Below, in pieces: positions 49,323 through 60,844 of a stretch of DNA of 64,000 nt (position 1 is the stretch's first letter; each line of letters opens with the position of its first letter). This DNA is from Massospora cicadina (lineage: Eukaryota > Entomophthoromycota > Entomophthoromycetes > Entomophthorales > Entomophthoraceae). The stretch spans positions 124,001 to 188,000 of the forward strand of contig JAKSZP010009255.1 of the NCBI GenBank assembly GCA_022478985.1, in the 5' to 3' direction. Made by a program: the position numbers and the translations under genes. The notes below the pieces were generated by a model. It worked only from the letters and a program-made list of their open reading frames with translations, was not told where the DNA came from and ran no database searches.

Positions 49323-50063
49323 TGTGATGATCAACAATTGTTACATGAATCTCATAAAAGGTGGGAATTATGAGATTCATGTGTGTCAATAGTTGCAATT
49401 CTGTTATTCAGAGTAGGATTTTCCTATTTGGGTCAATAATGGAATAAAATTAAATAAATTATTTATTTGATTGTTTATCTGTTATGAGGTTCCCCTCCAA
49501 TTCTCTGTCAAGTTGCCTGGATGCCATCAATTTTGGAGGCTTTTGCACCCCTCATTACCTACAATTCATTTAGCCTTTTTTGGTAGTATTTCAATCTGAG
49601 GTCAGCCCTAATAGACCTCAGTATTAAAATTTTATTCTGACTTTGAGTCTATTCCCAATAAAGGCCACTATTTGCTGAATTTGTTTATTTAATTTTATTT
49701 ATTTAAGCAAGGATTGGGGGTGCAAATGGCAGTGCAATGAGGAGGAGAGGAAAGGGGTGGACGCGCTGGGATCCTCTTGATAGTGGCCTTGCCCTGGTGA
49801 GAGGGGAAGGAGCCAGAGTAGCCCGAGGTGACAGAGGCCAGTTGACCACATCTCAGCTGGGTAACCCCAAGGTGACAGAGGCCGTAGGGATGCACCTTGG
49901 CCCAGGGGCCCATAGTGACAGAGGCCAGTGCACTGCACCTCAGTCTGGATGCCTGGCAAGGCCATCCATTTGGACAGGACCATACGGAGTTGGTATGGCC
50001 ACATATGGGGGTGGTGGTTTAGGGCCGGTGGCAGGCTGGGCCTTGGGAGCCCCATCCGTTACA
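49323..50063 (+). repeat. 5' LTR of element J
   Basis: It contains three direct repeats of about 43 bases at 49828-49957, each starting GTGACAGAGGCC. GC content jumps from AT-rich in the first half to GC-rich in the second. Confidence 0.9.
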
Positions 50064-50425
50064 TTATTTCAATACTCACCTTTTCTTCAGTGGGCTGTGG
50101 TTACCAGCCATCCCGCAAGATGGGCCACAGTCAATGTACCAAGCATCAGTGTGGACATTGATCCTTTTTGTGGGTTTTGTGGGGCCTTCCCACAAAAAGG
50201 ATGGGGAGCTTGGGGGGTGGGCTGGACTACTGGTGGTTGATGGCCTCTTGTGCCCACCAGGAGACCTCCAGAGAACCCGTTGATTTGATTCTGGGGCTCT
50301 GGACATCCAGTCAGTTCCCCCAAGTTGCTCATGGAAAAAGGTCCTCTGTCAGCTAGGTCATTGGTCACTGCTTGCCTGCTCTGCCAGTTCAGGTCAGGAT
50401 CCACTGGGGTTTTACAGGAGGGTAA
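50064..50425 (+). other. internal region of element J with a perfect stem-loop
   Basis: A 14-bp perfect inverted repeat, ATCCTTTTTGTGGG (50161-50174) and CCCACAAAAAGGAT (50189-50202), has a 14-base loop. Open frames here are not conserved protein. The segment 50066-50076 (ATTTCAATACT), two bases after the LTR, is complementary at 10 of 11 bases to AGTATTAAAAT in both LTRs (49620-49630, 50718-50728). Confidence 0.75.
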
Positions 50426-51161
50426 TGTAACAATCGACAATTGTTACATGAATCTCATAAGGTGGGAATTATGAGATTTATGTGTGTCATTAGTTACAAT
50501 TCCATTATTCAAGTAGGATTTTCCTATTTGGGTCAATAATGGAATAAAATAAATAAATTATTTATCTGATTGGTGTTCATTCTGAGGTTCCCCTCCAATT
50601 CTCCATTGAGTTGCCTGGATGCCATCAATTCTGGAGGCTTTTTCACCCCTCATTACCTACAATTCATTTAGCCTTTTTTGGTAGTATTTCAATCTGAGGT
50701 CAGCCCCAATGGACCTCAGTATTAAAATTCTATTCTGACTTTGAGTCCATTCCCAATAAAGGCCACTATTTGCTGGATTTATTATTTAGTTTTATATATT
50801 TAAGTAAGGACTGGGGGTGCAAATGGTGGTGCGATGAGGAGGAGAGGAAAGGGGGTGGACGCGCCGGGATCCTCTTGAGAGTGGCCTTGCCCTGGTGAGA
50901 GGGGAAGGAGCCAGAGTGGCCCAAGGTGACAGAGGCTGGTTGACCGCACCTCAGCTGGGTAACCCCAAGGTGACAGAGGCCGTAGGGATGCACCTTGGCC
51001 CAGGGGCCCATAGCGATAGAGACCAGTGCACCGCACCTCAGCCTGGATGCCTGGCAAGGCCATCCATTTGGACAGGACCATATGGAGTTGGTATGGCCAC
51101 ATATGGGGGTAATGGTTTAGGTTTGTTGGCAGGATGGGCTTTGGGAGCCCCATCCGTTACA
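50426..51161 (+). repeat. 3' LTR of element J
   Basis: Matches 49323-50063. Differences in the aligned first 18 bases are all transitions. Confidence 0.9.
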
Positions 51162-51166
51162 TCTTT

Positions 51167-51236
51167 TAGCTGATGCTACCCTCATCTGACCTGAAAATCA
51201 CTCTTATTACACAATTGGACTTGTAATTGTCTGACA
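51167..51236 (-). repeat. start of the 3' LTR of element A (cut by J)
   Basis: The minus strand begins TGTCAGACAATTAC at 51236, right after a purine tract (CTTGAAGGGGG on the minus strand, about 51251-51240). It is cut by J at 51166 and continues leftward from 49317. Confidence 0.65.
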
Positions 51237-51612
51237 TTACCCCCTTCAAGAGTGGTAGGGGGAATAAGGATGCAAGAACCATCCATGCACTTGGTTAATG
51301 ATATTTCCAGAAGCAAAGGATTTTTGGAGTACTCATCCCCTCGCTTATAGGTAATAACAAAAGGCTCTTCCCAGATGGACCCAAGCTTTTCCCTTATAGG
51401 TATGATATGGTTTTGATAGTAGAGTACCAAGTCTGACACTTGGAAGGGAGGGAGAAGTAGCCAGAGCTCATTAGAAGCTTGGACCTCTTTAGTGACAGTT
51501 TTGGTAAATTAGTCATTGCCTCAGAATGAAACTAGATGATATGCTGCGCCACCTTCCTCATGGCTTGATCCAAATCATCAATCCTAGATGAGAAAACATC
51601 TTTGGCCAGTAA
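51237..51612 (-). pseudogene. C-terminal end of integrase of element A
   Basis: The minus strand gives VSDLVLYYQNH...KLGSIWEEPFVIT, the typical GPY/F-like C-terminal module of Ty3/Gypsy integrase, with a short tail ending at the polypurine tract. It continues upstream at 63382 after removal of chromovirus B. Confidence 0.75.
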
Positions 51613-51985
51613 TATAACGGATCAGGTGGCATTTGATCTGAATATTGCTTTAATACAAAGGGCCTTGAACTCAAGGAAGTAAGAGTTAATGAGAGTTGAC
51701 ATCCCAAACCCAAAATGCATTTAAGAAAATATGATGTCAGGCTTATGCACGGCATGGATGATGATCTGGTGGGATGTGGAGTCTTCACAAGTGATGTGCT
51801 AGACAGTGTTCAAGAGAGTCTAGCATAGGAGGGAGCTTACACAACACTTGTGGAGAGCTATTTGTTAGAGGATGTTTGGCCCTGAATTGCCAGTTGCATC
51901 TTCTATGAAAACATTAGAAAATATAATAAAAATTGATTGCTAATTAAAGATATTATTTTAATAAAATTAAAAGTATCAGATTGGA
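51613..51985 (+). repeat. first part of the 5' LTR of element B
   Basis: Matches 62727-63130. Many C-to-T changes occur relative to the 3' LTR, for example GGCGGCACC to GGTGGCATT at its start. Confidence 0.88.
51969..51985. repeat. target-site duplication, left copy, LINE 2
   Basis: AAAAGTATCAGATTGGA is repeated exactly at 57182-57198. The other LTR (about 63116-63133) has the uninterrupted site. Confidence 0.92.
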
Positions 51986-52058
51986 TCTTTCTCGTAACAA
52001 TCACTTTAGTTACTACAATTCAATTCAAACAGCAATTTTTGATAATCACACAGGAGAG

Positions 52059-53480
52059 ATGGGCGATTTTCATAATAAATCTAATACAACTTGGGTGAGC
52101 GTCGCATCAAGAGGTGCGCAAAACGGTGCACCCAATGGCAAGAAGCTCCCTGGAGGGGGACCAGGAACCCAAGCCGCCAAGAAACCACAAACTCAGACAC
52201 CATCCGGGTTTATGGTGTTTACTATAAAACAAGATCAATACATGTATATCCAATGTAACCACCCCCTTTCAAAGGTGGAGCACAGGCTCTGACTCTTCCT
52301 TGGGGTGAGTCCCCGACCCTGTGGGAGAAAACATGCGAAGCACAGACCTCCCTTTTCCCCCACGCAGTATATGTTGCCACCAACAACATGGGCTGCAGCT
52401 GGTTCAATATTGGTTTCAAAACAGCCAAAGAAGCGGAGGCCACAGTAAAAGTCTGCGTCAAAATTGCCCTTCCCAAGGGCAAAAAAATAGTGCACACCAT
52501 GCGCACCAGATGGAACAAAGAAAAAACTTTGTTCATCTCATCCAACTTTCTCCTACAAACCTTCCCCATAAGGTAATCGAGGAGGGGCTCCGCAAAGGGC
52601 TCATAGCCTACAGAGAAATTATGCAACTCAAATTACAACGATCTCGCCTGATGCCAGCTCTGTGCACAGGCAAAGCTATCGCCATGATCAACCCATTCCC
52701 TCAAGTGGAAGATGGCTTATCAAAAATCCCCCATACAGCAGAGTTTCACTTTGTGGATGGGGGACAGTCATCTGCATTCTGAGTTACACTGGAACGTGCA
52801 CCACCTATATGCAACCACTTCAGTTCATTGGGACACAAGGAACACGCATGCCCCATGAAGGAAGGATTAATGGAAACAGACTACTGTGAGGAAGCCATGG
52901 ATGAAAGTAGTGAAAACTTCGCCAGAATGACCGATGGTCACCACCCATTCCGCTGGGGTGAAGGTGGACTTTACTCCATCGTGGACCCAGTTACACATAA
53001 ACAACACAAAGTGGCACAAAAAGCCTGCAAGCAGGCAGCGGCCGAGGCAGCAGCACACGCGGAATCATCCATTGACCCCAGACAAATTCAAGAGAATATT
53101 TTGGATATTCACTGAGCCAACCAATCAGAACAATATTCCCAGGTTGAAAATTTTCACAGCAATTTGACTGAGTCACCAAGCGACATCAATCATGCACACT
53201 TTGAGGAAAAATTCAACTGCAATATGGGCGAAATGCAGTTCACGATTCTCCAAATTTGAACCTCAAAATTACAGAACCCAATTAGCACCCCATATTGAAC
53301 CATCATGAGATACGTGCGGGAAAAGATAACACAAATTCCAAAAACTGAAATTCCCGTGAAAATTGAGTCAGATCAAGGGAACTGACATTTCCACTGAGAG
53401 AGTTGAAGTATAGACGCAGAACATGGCTAAAATGAGCTGCAGTGGGTTAGGGCCAGAGGGCCCTCCCAACTGCTCCTGAG
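52059..53480 (+). pseudogene. ORF1 of LINE 2 (broken)
   Basis: It begins MGDFHNKSNTTWVSVASRG at 52059. The knuckle at about 52800-52858 reads C-x2-F-x4-H-x4-C, so the second Cys has become Phe. Several frameshifts occur (near 52290, 52576 and 52790). The Ala/Gln-rich tail (52980-53115) matches the tail of ORF1 in copy 1. Confidence 0.75.
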
Positions 53481-53485
53481 GCGCC

Positions 53486-56400
53486 GTGGGCTCCTCAGTG
53501 TCAATAGGGACACTAAACATCGTGGGAGCCAGGGCTCAAACGTCCCAAGCCAAAAAGCTGGACTTCCTGCGAAAACCCCCTGTAGACATCTTGGCCATCC
53601 AAGAAACCCACTGTCTACAAGGGGAAGAAGGATCCTGGTCAGCCAGGGTCTCACCATCACAATTGGTATGGATGTCTCACTGTTGGGTGATTGTCCAAAA
53701 TAACAAAAAATTAAAAATTACAAACTCCTTGTCATACCTTCACAGCTGCGTCCTGGTAGCAACAATCACATGCCAAGAGGAAACAATCTTGATAGCATGC
53801 ATCTATGCGCCATGCACTGCAGCTGAGAAAAAAATTTCTCGAAACTGTTACAACACTCACCCTCCCACCAGATACCATCCTTTTGGGTGACTTTAACTGC
53901 TGAGATAACCCCGACATGGACCAATGGCTGAACCCCAGGGGATACCCACCGGGACACATCAAATTCTGCACAATGAAGGCATCCCTTGGCCTACAGGATG
54001 CCCCTCCCCCTGGATCACCACTCCTTCCCCACATGACATGGCCCAACATAAATGAGGGAACGCTCATATCAATGAGCCGCATCAATCACATCCTTGTTCT
54101 GCAATCCCAACAATCAAGAATTCCAAATTTACAACAAAAAAGTCAATTTTTCTGACCACCAACTTGTTTCAGTACAGTTATCGCCAACCTGAACCCATGC
54201 ACAGGTGTCGCCCTGGAGAAAGTTACACCCAAAAACATAAAGTTACCCAAAATAACCAAATGGGTTGAACACGAGGCCATGAACCAAGAATTCACAGCCC
54301 CATTTACTTCAGATCCCATTGCAACATGGGCAAATTTTAAAAAGGAACTAATCAACAAAACATGACATATCGCATCACATAAGTACACCACCAATACAGC
54401 CACAATCAGGCGTACCTTGGAGGAACTGGACCACCTCAAGCATAACACTCTGAGACCTGGTTATAACCTCAACTGGGGATGCAAATAGGCGGAAATATCC
54501 GCCCAACTAAACACCCTCATCTTCGAGCGCCAACACAGAATCAAAGTATTGAACAAAGCTAAGTTCATAAAGGAAGGAGAAACACGTTTGACATATTTCT
54601 TCCACCAATTCCACTCCTGCGGCAACCAGACCATGTGCACACAGGTCCGCAAGACCAACGGTACTGTGGCAACTGACCCTGAGGAGGTCAAGGAGGAAGT
54701 AAACCGCTATTACACCAAATTATACCGCGATATGCCAACAGACCCACAAAAATCACAAAATTTATAAAAACTGCTAGAATACAAAGTACACCGACGAACT
54801 ATAATATTCTAAATCTAATTACATGGGAGGAGCTTTTGGGATACAATCCGCGGTGCACCACGTAGGAAATGCCAAGGGCCTGATGGGATACCCTATGAAT
54901 TTAAAAAAATATTTTCAACAAATTACCCCCTCCTATTGGTGTCTATGAACCAGTGCTTGCCTGAAACACGCCTCATACCTGGTGGCCATGAATCATATAT
55001 ATCATAATCTTGTATAAAAGGGTGACAGATTGGACCTGGCCAACTGGTGTCCAATCACTATCTAATACTGACACAAAAATTATAACGAAAATTTTAGCAG
55101 CCAGATTAGGCGCAATTGCCTCTGACGTCCTATCACCCAACCAGTTTGGGTTTATACCAGGGCGCTCAATCTGGAACAACATACACCCTGTTGCAAACAT
55201 ATGTCAGTCCAAAGCAACTGGAGCCCTAGTCTTCTTAGACCAGGAAAAGGCATATGACCACGTTAGCTGGCCATACCTAAAGGAATGCCTACACGCTTTC
55301 AAACTCCCACCCAGATTCATAAACTGGGCGATGCTCCTCACAGAATCTGCAACCATGGCTCTATGCAGCCCTGGCTTCCTAACTAACAAGATCACACCAC
55401 ACAGAGGGCTCAAATAAGGGGACCCCCTCAGCCCACTACTGTATAATTTCAGTTTTGATCCACTCCTTCGCATAACTGACTCACGCCCAATAGGCATAAC
55501 TGCACAAGGACAGCCAACAGTTAAGATACTGGCCTTCGAGGATGACTGTGTGGCAGGTATAGCTAACAACAATGATGCCCGACAGCTGGAACGCACCCTA
55601 GAGGAATACTACATGGTGAGCAACGCATCGCTCAACAAAAGGAAAACAGAAATCATTCTCTTAGGCAAGTACACTTACAACTGGGCTACAACACAGAACC
55701 TCATACCCCATACGAAGGAAAAACCCACTTATCTTACCCTTTGCATCACCTCCCACCACCACTCCTGTCCGCCACCTTGGGATATGGCTGAAAACAGGGG
55801 GATATGCCAATGAGACAATGGAAAGCAACCTACTACAGCGGGTATCCAAACGCGTCACCTCTCTCAAGGGAAGATCCCCAGGACTAATGGGGCGAGTAGC
55901 AGTTGCTAACTCACTCATCCTCCCAATACTATGGTACCCTGCCCACGCGATCGCCTTCTCACCCACCTTTATAACATCAATCCGCGCGCTCATCCAGGGC
56001 TGGCTGTGGCCCAGATCCCATCCTCCCATACGGATGGAAACACTCTTTGGCCCACGCTCAAGTGGAGGCATGGGACTAATAGATTTTGAGAGCCACGCCA
56101 ACCGCATCCTGGGTACCTGGATAAAGGAAGTCCTTGCCCCAGACCTCCCACAAAAACACTAGTCCAGGGCAGCAAGAATTAACTTCGCACAGGCGCTCAA
56201 ATTAACCAACACACATAGCCACCCAGACTACTATCATTCCTTGATAAACACCCTACTGCAACAGGCCCGCATGGAACCCCCCCTCACTTCAAACGTATCC
56301 TCCAAATAATCCGCTGCATGGGATGGACCGTAGAGAACACTGGCACTGTGCAGGGAAGGGGATGACCCAGCCCCCACTTTAAATTAAGAAATCCAGAAAA

Positions 56401-57178
56401 CCATCCCCAGAGAGACATGCTTGCTATGACCCCAACCATTGCTAGAATTGAATAGATGCGTTGGACATCCCCTACGATTTAACCACACAGGAAGCAGTGT
56501 GGAGAATGACGCACCACCCACTCCTACAGCCGAGGGTAAGAGATTAACGCCTGGCGCTGTCTGAGAAGGACCTATAGGACGGCGGACCTCTCCAATTCCC
56601 TCAACACAACCTGCGCAATATGTGGAGGGGAGGGCTCCCTACATCACCACCTAGAAACATGCCCCCCAACCAAAGCCATATGGCAGGAAGTCGCACGCCT
56701 GCTTAAGATCCAAAACAAGCAGGAATTTTATATACCAAAAAGCCTCCTCGCGCTCCAGATCAAATCACCAATTTCATCTACCCTCCGCTCCCTAATGATA
56801 CCCATTGCAATGTGGAAAATCCGCACCATTGACTTAGATGCGTTCAGGGGCACAGACCCAACCATCCATGGGGTTATCAATAGGTTCCACGTCCAATTAC
56901 TGGAGCACTTCCAAGCCTGGCTCTATGGATATATGAGGCCAAGGCAACAGGCGCTCATAGAATCGTGGTTCCCACTCTGGTTCCTCCACACAGACCCCTT
57001 CCTTCACACCTGCTCCATAGCGGGGAAACCCCCTCGGAGTAGTGCACCAACCCCCATACCTGGCAGTCCCGCTGGCAACAGGGGTAACCTGAGTACCCCA
57101 GGGTTCCCGATTTTATCTATCTTCATTTTCCACACATACTCGGTAATGCCTGTCCCCTGGTCGGCTTGCCTCAGTTAA
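53486..57178 (+). pseudogene. ORF2 of LINE 2: AP endonuclease, reverse transcriptase, zinc finger
   Basis: The endonuclease has SIGTLNIVGAR, DILAIQETH (about 53585) and GDFNC (about 53887). RT has the PDGIPYEF block near 54880, NTDTKIITKILAARLG (about 55068), LDQEKAYDHVSW (about 55236), and FEDD at 55535-55546 where FADD is expected (Ala to Glu). The zinc finger C-x2-C...H-x4-C is at about 56610-56660. The C-terminus ends at the TAA at 57176-57178. It contains many stops and frameshifts. Confidence 0.86.
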
Positions 57179-57181
57179 ATA

Positions 57182-57198
57182 AAAAGTATCAGATTGGA
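57182..57198. repeat. target-site duplication, right copy, LINE 2
   Basis: Exact copy of 51969-51985. Confidence 0.92.
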
Positions 57199-57442
57199 AT
57201 AATGAGCTCAACCAGTGAGCTTGGCGTGGTGTTGGCGTTGTTCTCGGCCTTTCCCGGTCCCAGACCCTGCTGTTAATATGCAGCGTCATGGGGACAGTGG
57301 TGCGGGAATACATGGCAATGACGAGGCATGGTAGAAGGGTTCAGGGATGGGCTTCAGCAGGTCTGTCCCTAGTATGGTCAGAGACATGGCTCTTACTTCC
57401 CAAATTTCTTCATGGCATATTGGCGCAAACCCATCTGTTACA
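57199..57442 (+). repeat. second part of the 5' LTR of element B
   Basis: Matches 63134-63376 and ends GTTACA. It is followed by the internal start, with CTCAAATAC as in element G. Confidence 0.88.
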
Positions 57443-57446
57443 TTAG

Positions 57447-58350
57447 ATGCAACTCAAATACATTTTTGTCGGTCTTGTGGGGGCCCTGAGAAGAGGTGGT
57501 AGCTCTGGGATGGGAGGAATGGTATTTCCAGGTTTTGACAGTGGTGATGGTGAGTTTCTCACTAACATTTGTGATAAGAGAGGTGGTTTGATCATGTTTG
57601 AAAGTCCTGTGAAGGTTGTGGAGAGCCATGAAGGATCTAGATCTCCAAAAGGTTGGTCAGCATTTCCCATGGAAGCTTTGGAGAATATTCACCAAGTAGT
57701 GTTGTAGATTCATTTTCAGGTGCAATTGGCTCAAGCGATGGGAGGGGATACCCCTTTCTCACTTCAGATTGCGCAAATTATGGAGGCACTACCGTTGGAC
57801 CTGGCGGGGTGGGTGCAAGAACTGAATGAGGAGCAAGGTCGCCTCCCAGGATCCATGGATGAGTGTGTCGATTGGATCAACTGGTCTGCATGTCTGGATG
57901 AGGCGCAGGATGAGGTGTGGTTGGCTTTGCTGATGGGGTGTCAGGGGTGAGGATCAGTTGAAGAATATGAGCGGATTTTCAGGCCTTTGGCAAAAGCAGC
58001 ACAGGTATCATATTTGAAATCATTGTAAATGTTTTGACAGGGGCTGCAAGCAGATATGTTGGCCACTATGGCGGCTGCTAAAGTTCATAGTACGTTGGCT
58101 GAAGAAATTGTGTTGATGGTACAGGTTGAGAAACAATTGGCCTTGGCGCAAAACTGGTGGGAGGATTCTATGTCTCTGGGAAGGGGCCAGTCACCCATAG
58201 TGGCTCGTAGAGGGCAAGGAGGTTGGCAGAGATCACCCAGGAATTTTTGAAATATCCATGAAGGGTTACTCCAGGGAAACGTTGAGGAGTTAAGGAGAAC
58301 AGGAGGTCAGGGACCCAGGAAGAGTAATAGTCCCAGATCTACTTTACCTG
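57447..58350 (+). pseudogene. gag of chromovirus B (broken)
   Basis: Pieces lie at 57720-57950 (PLDLAGWVQELNEEQG and DECVDWINWSACLDEAQDE), then 57955-58020 and 58056-58250 (LATMAAAKVHSTLAEE, then LALAQNWWEDSM). They match gag of G. No zinc knuckle. Confidence 0.75.
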
Positions 58351-58439
58351 CAAATTTGCAATCTGAGAATGCTTTAAACATTAAATCTACTTCTTTGCTT
58401 TATCCTAATTTATTTATTTATTACGGTGGAGTTATAATA

Positions 58440-59825
58440 ACAAGATCAGACGGAGAAGGTGTTGGCCCTGGTGGATACAGGGGCCAAGGAAAACTATGTG
58501 GAATTCACTCTGAAAGAACGTTTGAAGTTGGGAATGAAGAAGGGTCCTGAGGTGGTGTTCACCAACATGTCGAGGAGAGCTCCCTCATGGCGTTTGATAC
58601 CTTGGGTAGTTGTTCAGCAGAACCAGTTTGGTTCAGAGAGGGCTTCTGTGCAATCAGAAATCTGGTCCATCCTGTGGTATTGGGGATGTGATGGTGGCAT
58701 CATGTCCAGCCCCAGGTCGATTTGCCACATAATACAATTACTTTAAATTTTCCAACAGGACATCAGATGGGATGGAAGATGGAGGTTGGGAGCAATGTTC
58801 CAAGTGGATGCAGAAATATGGGTGGAATTCAGGAGGTAGAGTTACCGCCTGAATACAGCAACTTTGTGGGTGTTTTTGGTCCTATTGGGAACTCACCTTT
58901 TTCCCCTACTGGTCCTTTTGTGTTTTCATTCCAGTTCAAGGAAGGGTCAGAGCTTTCCAAGGGATGTCCAGTATACCCTCTTAATGAAAAAGCAAAATAA
59001 GCATTGGAGGGCCATGTGAAATCTATGTTGGACAAAGGTTTGATCGAACCTTCTAAGTCACTAGTGGTGTCTCCTGTATTACTGGCGCCAAAAGCAAGTG
59101 GCAAACTATGCCCATGCATAGATTTCCGACGTCTGAACATGGTCACCGATCCTGATCCATATCCAATGTCTTTGTTGAAGGATATTCTCCCAATGGTTAC
59201 CGGATGCACCATTTTTTCAAAGTTAGACCTCATGGGTGCATTCAATCAGGTACCAGTGAGACTAAAACATCAAAAATAACTGTGTTCAAGTGTCACTTAG
59301 GGGTGTATAAATATTTTGTGATGCAGTTTGGTCTTAGAAATTCCCCAGCGGTATTTCAGCAGATGATCAATCATGTCCTTGGAGGGATGATTGGTCAATT
59401 CTGTGCCACCTATATAGATGATATCTTGGTTTTTTTGCGGTCCAAGAGGATCATGTCTGAGATGTCTGGGAAGTTCTGGGGCAATAGGCCAGATCAGTCT
59501 TATATTGAAATCTTCCAAGTGTGAATTCAATCGAAGTTCAGTGATGTTCCTAGGCAACGTGGTTTTCCATAATGGTTTGGAGTATGTCTGGATAAACTGC
59601 GCACAATACAAGAATGGAAGGCCCCTACTGAACAAATGGGGGTGCAGATTTTTTGGGAACATTAAACTTCCTACATCAGTTTGTGAAAAATTTATCCCAA
59701 GTGGCCTTAGCTCTCACACATCTAACGCAGGATGTCCCATTCATGGAGAAAAAAAGAGGAGCAGACATTTTAATTACTTAAAGAAAAGTTACTTACCTCG
59801 CCTGTATTGGCCCATCCAGATCCCA
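58440..59825 (+). pseudogene. protease and RT of chromovirus B
   Basis: Protease has LALVDTGAKENYVEF at about 58460. RT runs from about 58840 (FSPTGPFVFSF) through LAPKASGKLCPCIDFRRLN, DPYPMSLLKDILPMVTG and a frameshift near 59210, to an intact YIDD at 59411-59422. It ends with LYWPIQIP just before the solo LTR insertion at 59826. RNase H continues from 60845. Confidence 0.85.
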
Positions 59826-60839
59826 TGTCGGAAAATCGACTTTGGGCTCTGCTAGTTGGCAGGCTAACCATTATGAAGACTGGTCAGCCCTTGCCATTTT
59901 ACCTTAGGCGTTAGGGCTAGCAGCGCCGGCTAACCCCTTGGCATGTCACCCGTGCCATTTCAGGGATCCCCTAGCCTAAACCCTAACTAACAAAATAAAT
60001 TGTAAACCTATAACAAAAGGTAAATTAGGCAAAGGGAGATATTTATTGAGAAGGAAGCACCAGGTATTTATACTATTTACAAAAGGGCTACTGCGCCCAT
60101 CGCCAACCTATCAGCTCTTCCGCTGGTTCTTCCAGCCAACCACTTATCTTCTTCTTTTACTTCTTCTACTTTCTACATTATCTCTTCCCTGGTGTCGACC
60201 CTCTCACTCCATCCTTCCCAATGTCCAAATTAGTTTTGGTTTATCCTCAGCCTTAAGCCGCTGGTAAACCATATAAATAATTTATTAAAATAAACGTCAA
60301 GTTTGTATTTGACCTTTGATTTGATATAATTGCACTGGAAACCACTATGGTTGCTTGCTTTGACTCGGAATATCTCAGCATCTCACTGACATCTATTCAC
60401 ATCTAAACTTGATAATTAATGAGGCAACGGAATTACCATCAGCCGCCTCAACTCATAAATGTTGGATCCACCAATATTGGATTATCAGCCAGCAAATCAT
60501 GGATAAGCGAATACATCAGCTTTCTGCTGGAAATACCACAATGGACCACGAATGGCTGTTGGCGTCAACCACTGATTCTGCTGACGGATTGGATCATCCT
60601 CAGCTATTAGTAACCAGTGATCCTTCTACTAATTCAGTGCCACCAATTGGCCCCATTTGAACCTAAATACCAAACTCAACGGAATACGAATTTTGGCTCA
60701 ACCCAAATTGGGGAGCAACTAACCAGCGATTGAACCAAATAACACGAAATTAAGTCAATAAACCATTCCGCTGGGATTGGCCATTCATTCCAAATATTGA
60801 TAAATCATTGGAGGATTCCATCTGATTAAAATCACGACA
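59826..60839 (-). repeat. solo LTR of the D family
   Basis: In reverse orientation it matches the LTRs of element D along its length (ends TGTCGG...CGACA in plus coordinates). It is flanked by an exact 5-bp duplication, TCCCA (59821-59825, 60840-60844). No internal region. It probably arose by recombination between two LTRs. The plus-strand open frame 60409-60660 inside it is not a gene. Confidence 0.92.
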
Positions 60840-60844
60840 TCCCA

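Larger units (their letters stand above)
49323..51161 (+). mobile_element. short non-autonomous LTR retrotransposon J
   Basis: LTRs are 49323-50063 (741 bp) and 50426-51161 (736 bp), and the internal region is only 362 bp (50064-50425). An exact 5-bp duplication, TCTTT, lies at 49318-49322 and 51162-51166. LTR ends TGTAAC...GTTACA are the same as in chromovirus B. A purine-rich tract (GGAGGGTAA) precedes the 3' LTR. There is no TGG primer site and no gag or pol. It sits inside the 3' LTR of element A. Confidence 0.92.
51986..57181 (+). mobile_element. full-length LINE (L1/Tad-like), copy 2
   Basis: Same organisation as the LINE at 40440. The 5' ends are similar (TTTCTCGTAACAATCAC, then CAATTCAATTCAAA). 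ORF1, ORF2 and an immediate AATAAA tail follow. It is inserted in the 5' LTR of B with an exact 17-bp duplication. It is too divergent from copy 1 to be a recent duplicate. Confidence 0.92.

Noticed and set aside
49699..50240. Long open frames on both strands (118-167 codons)
   Set aside because: They fall in the GC-rich, tandemly repeated half of the J LTR and change between the two LTR copies.
60409..60660. Plus-strand open frame of 83 codons
   Set aside because: It is inside the solo LTR, antisense to the D family LTR, and is broken in the D copies.
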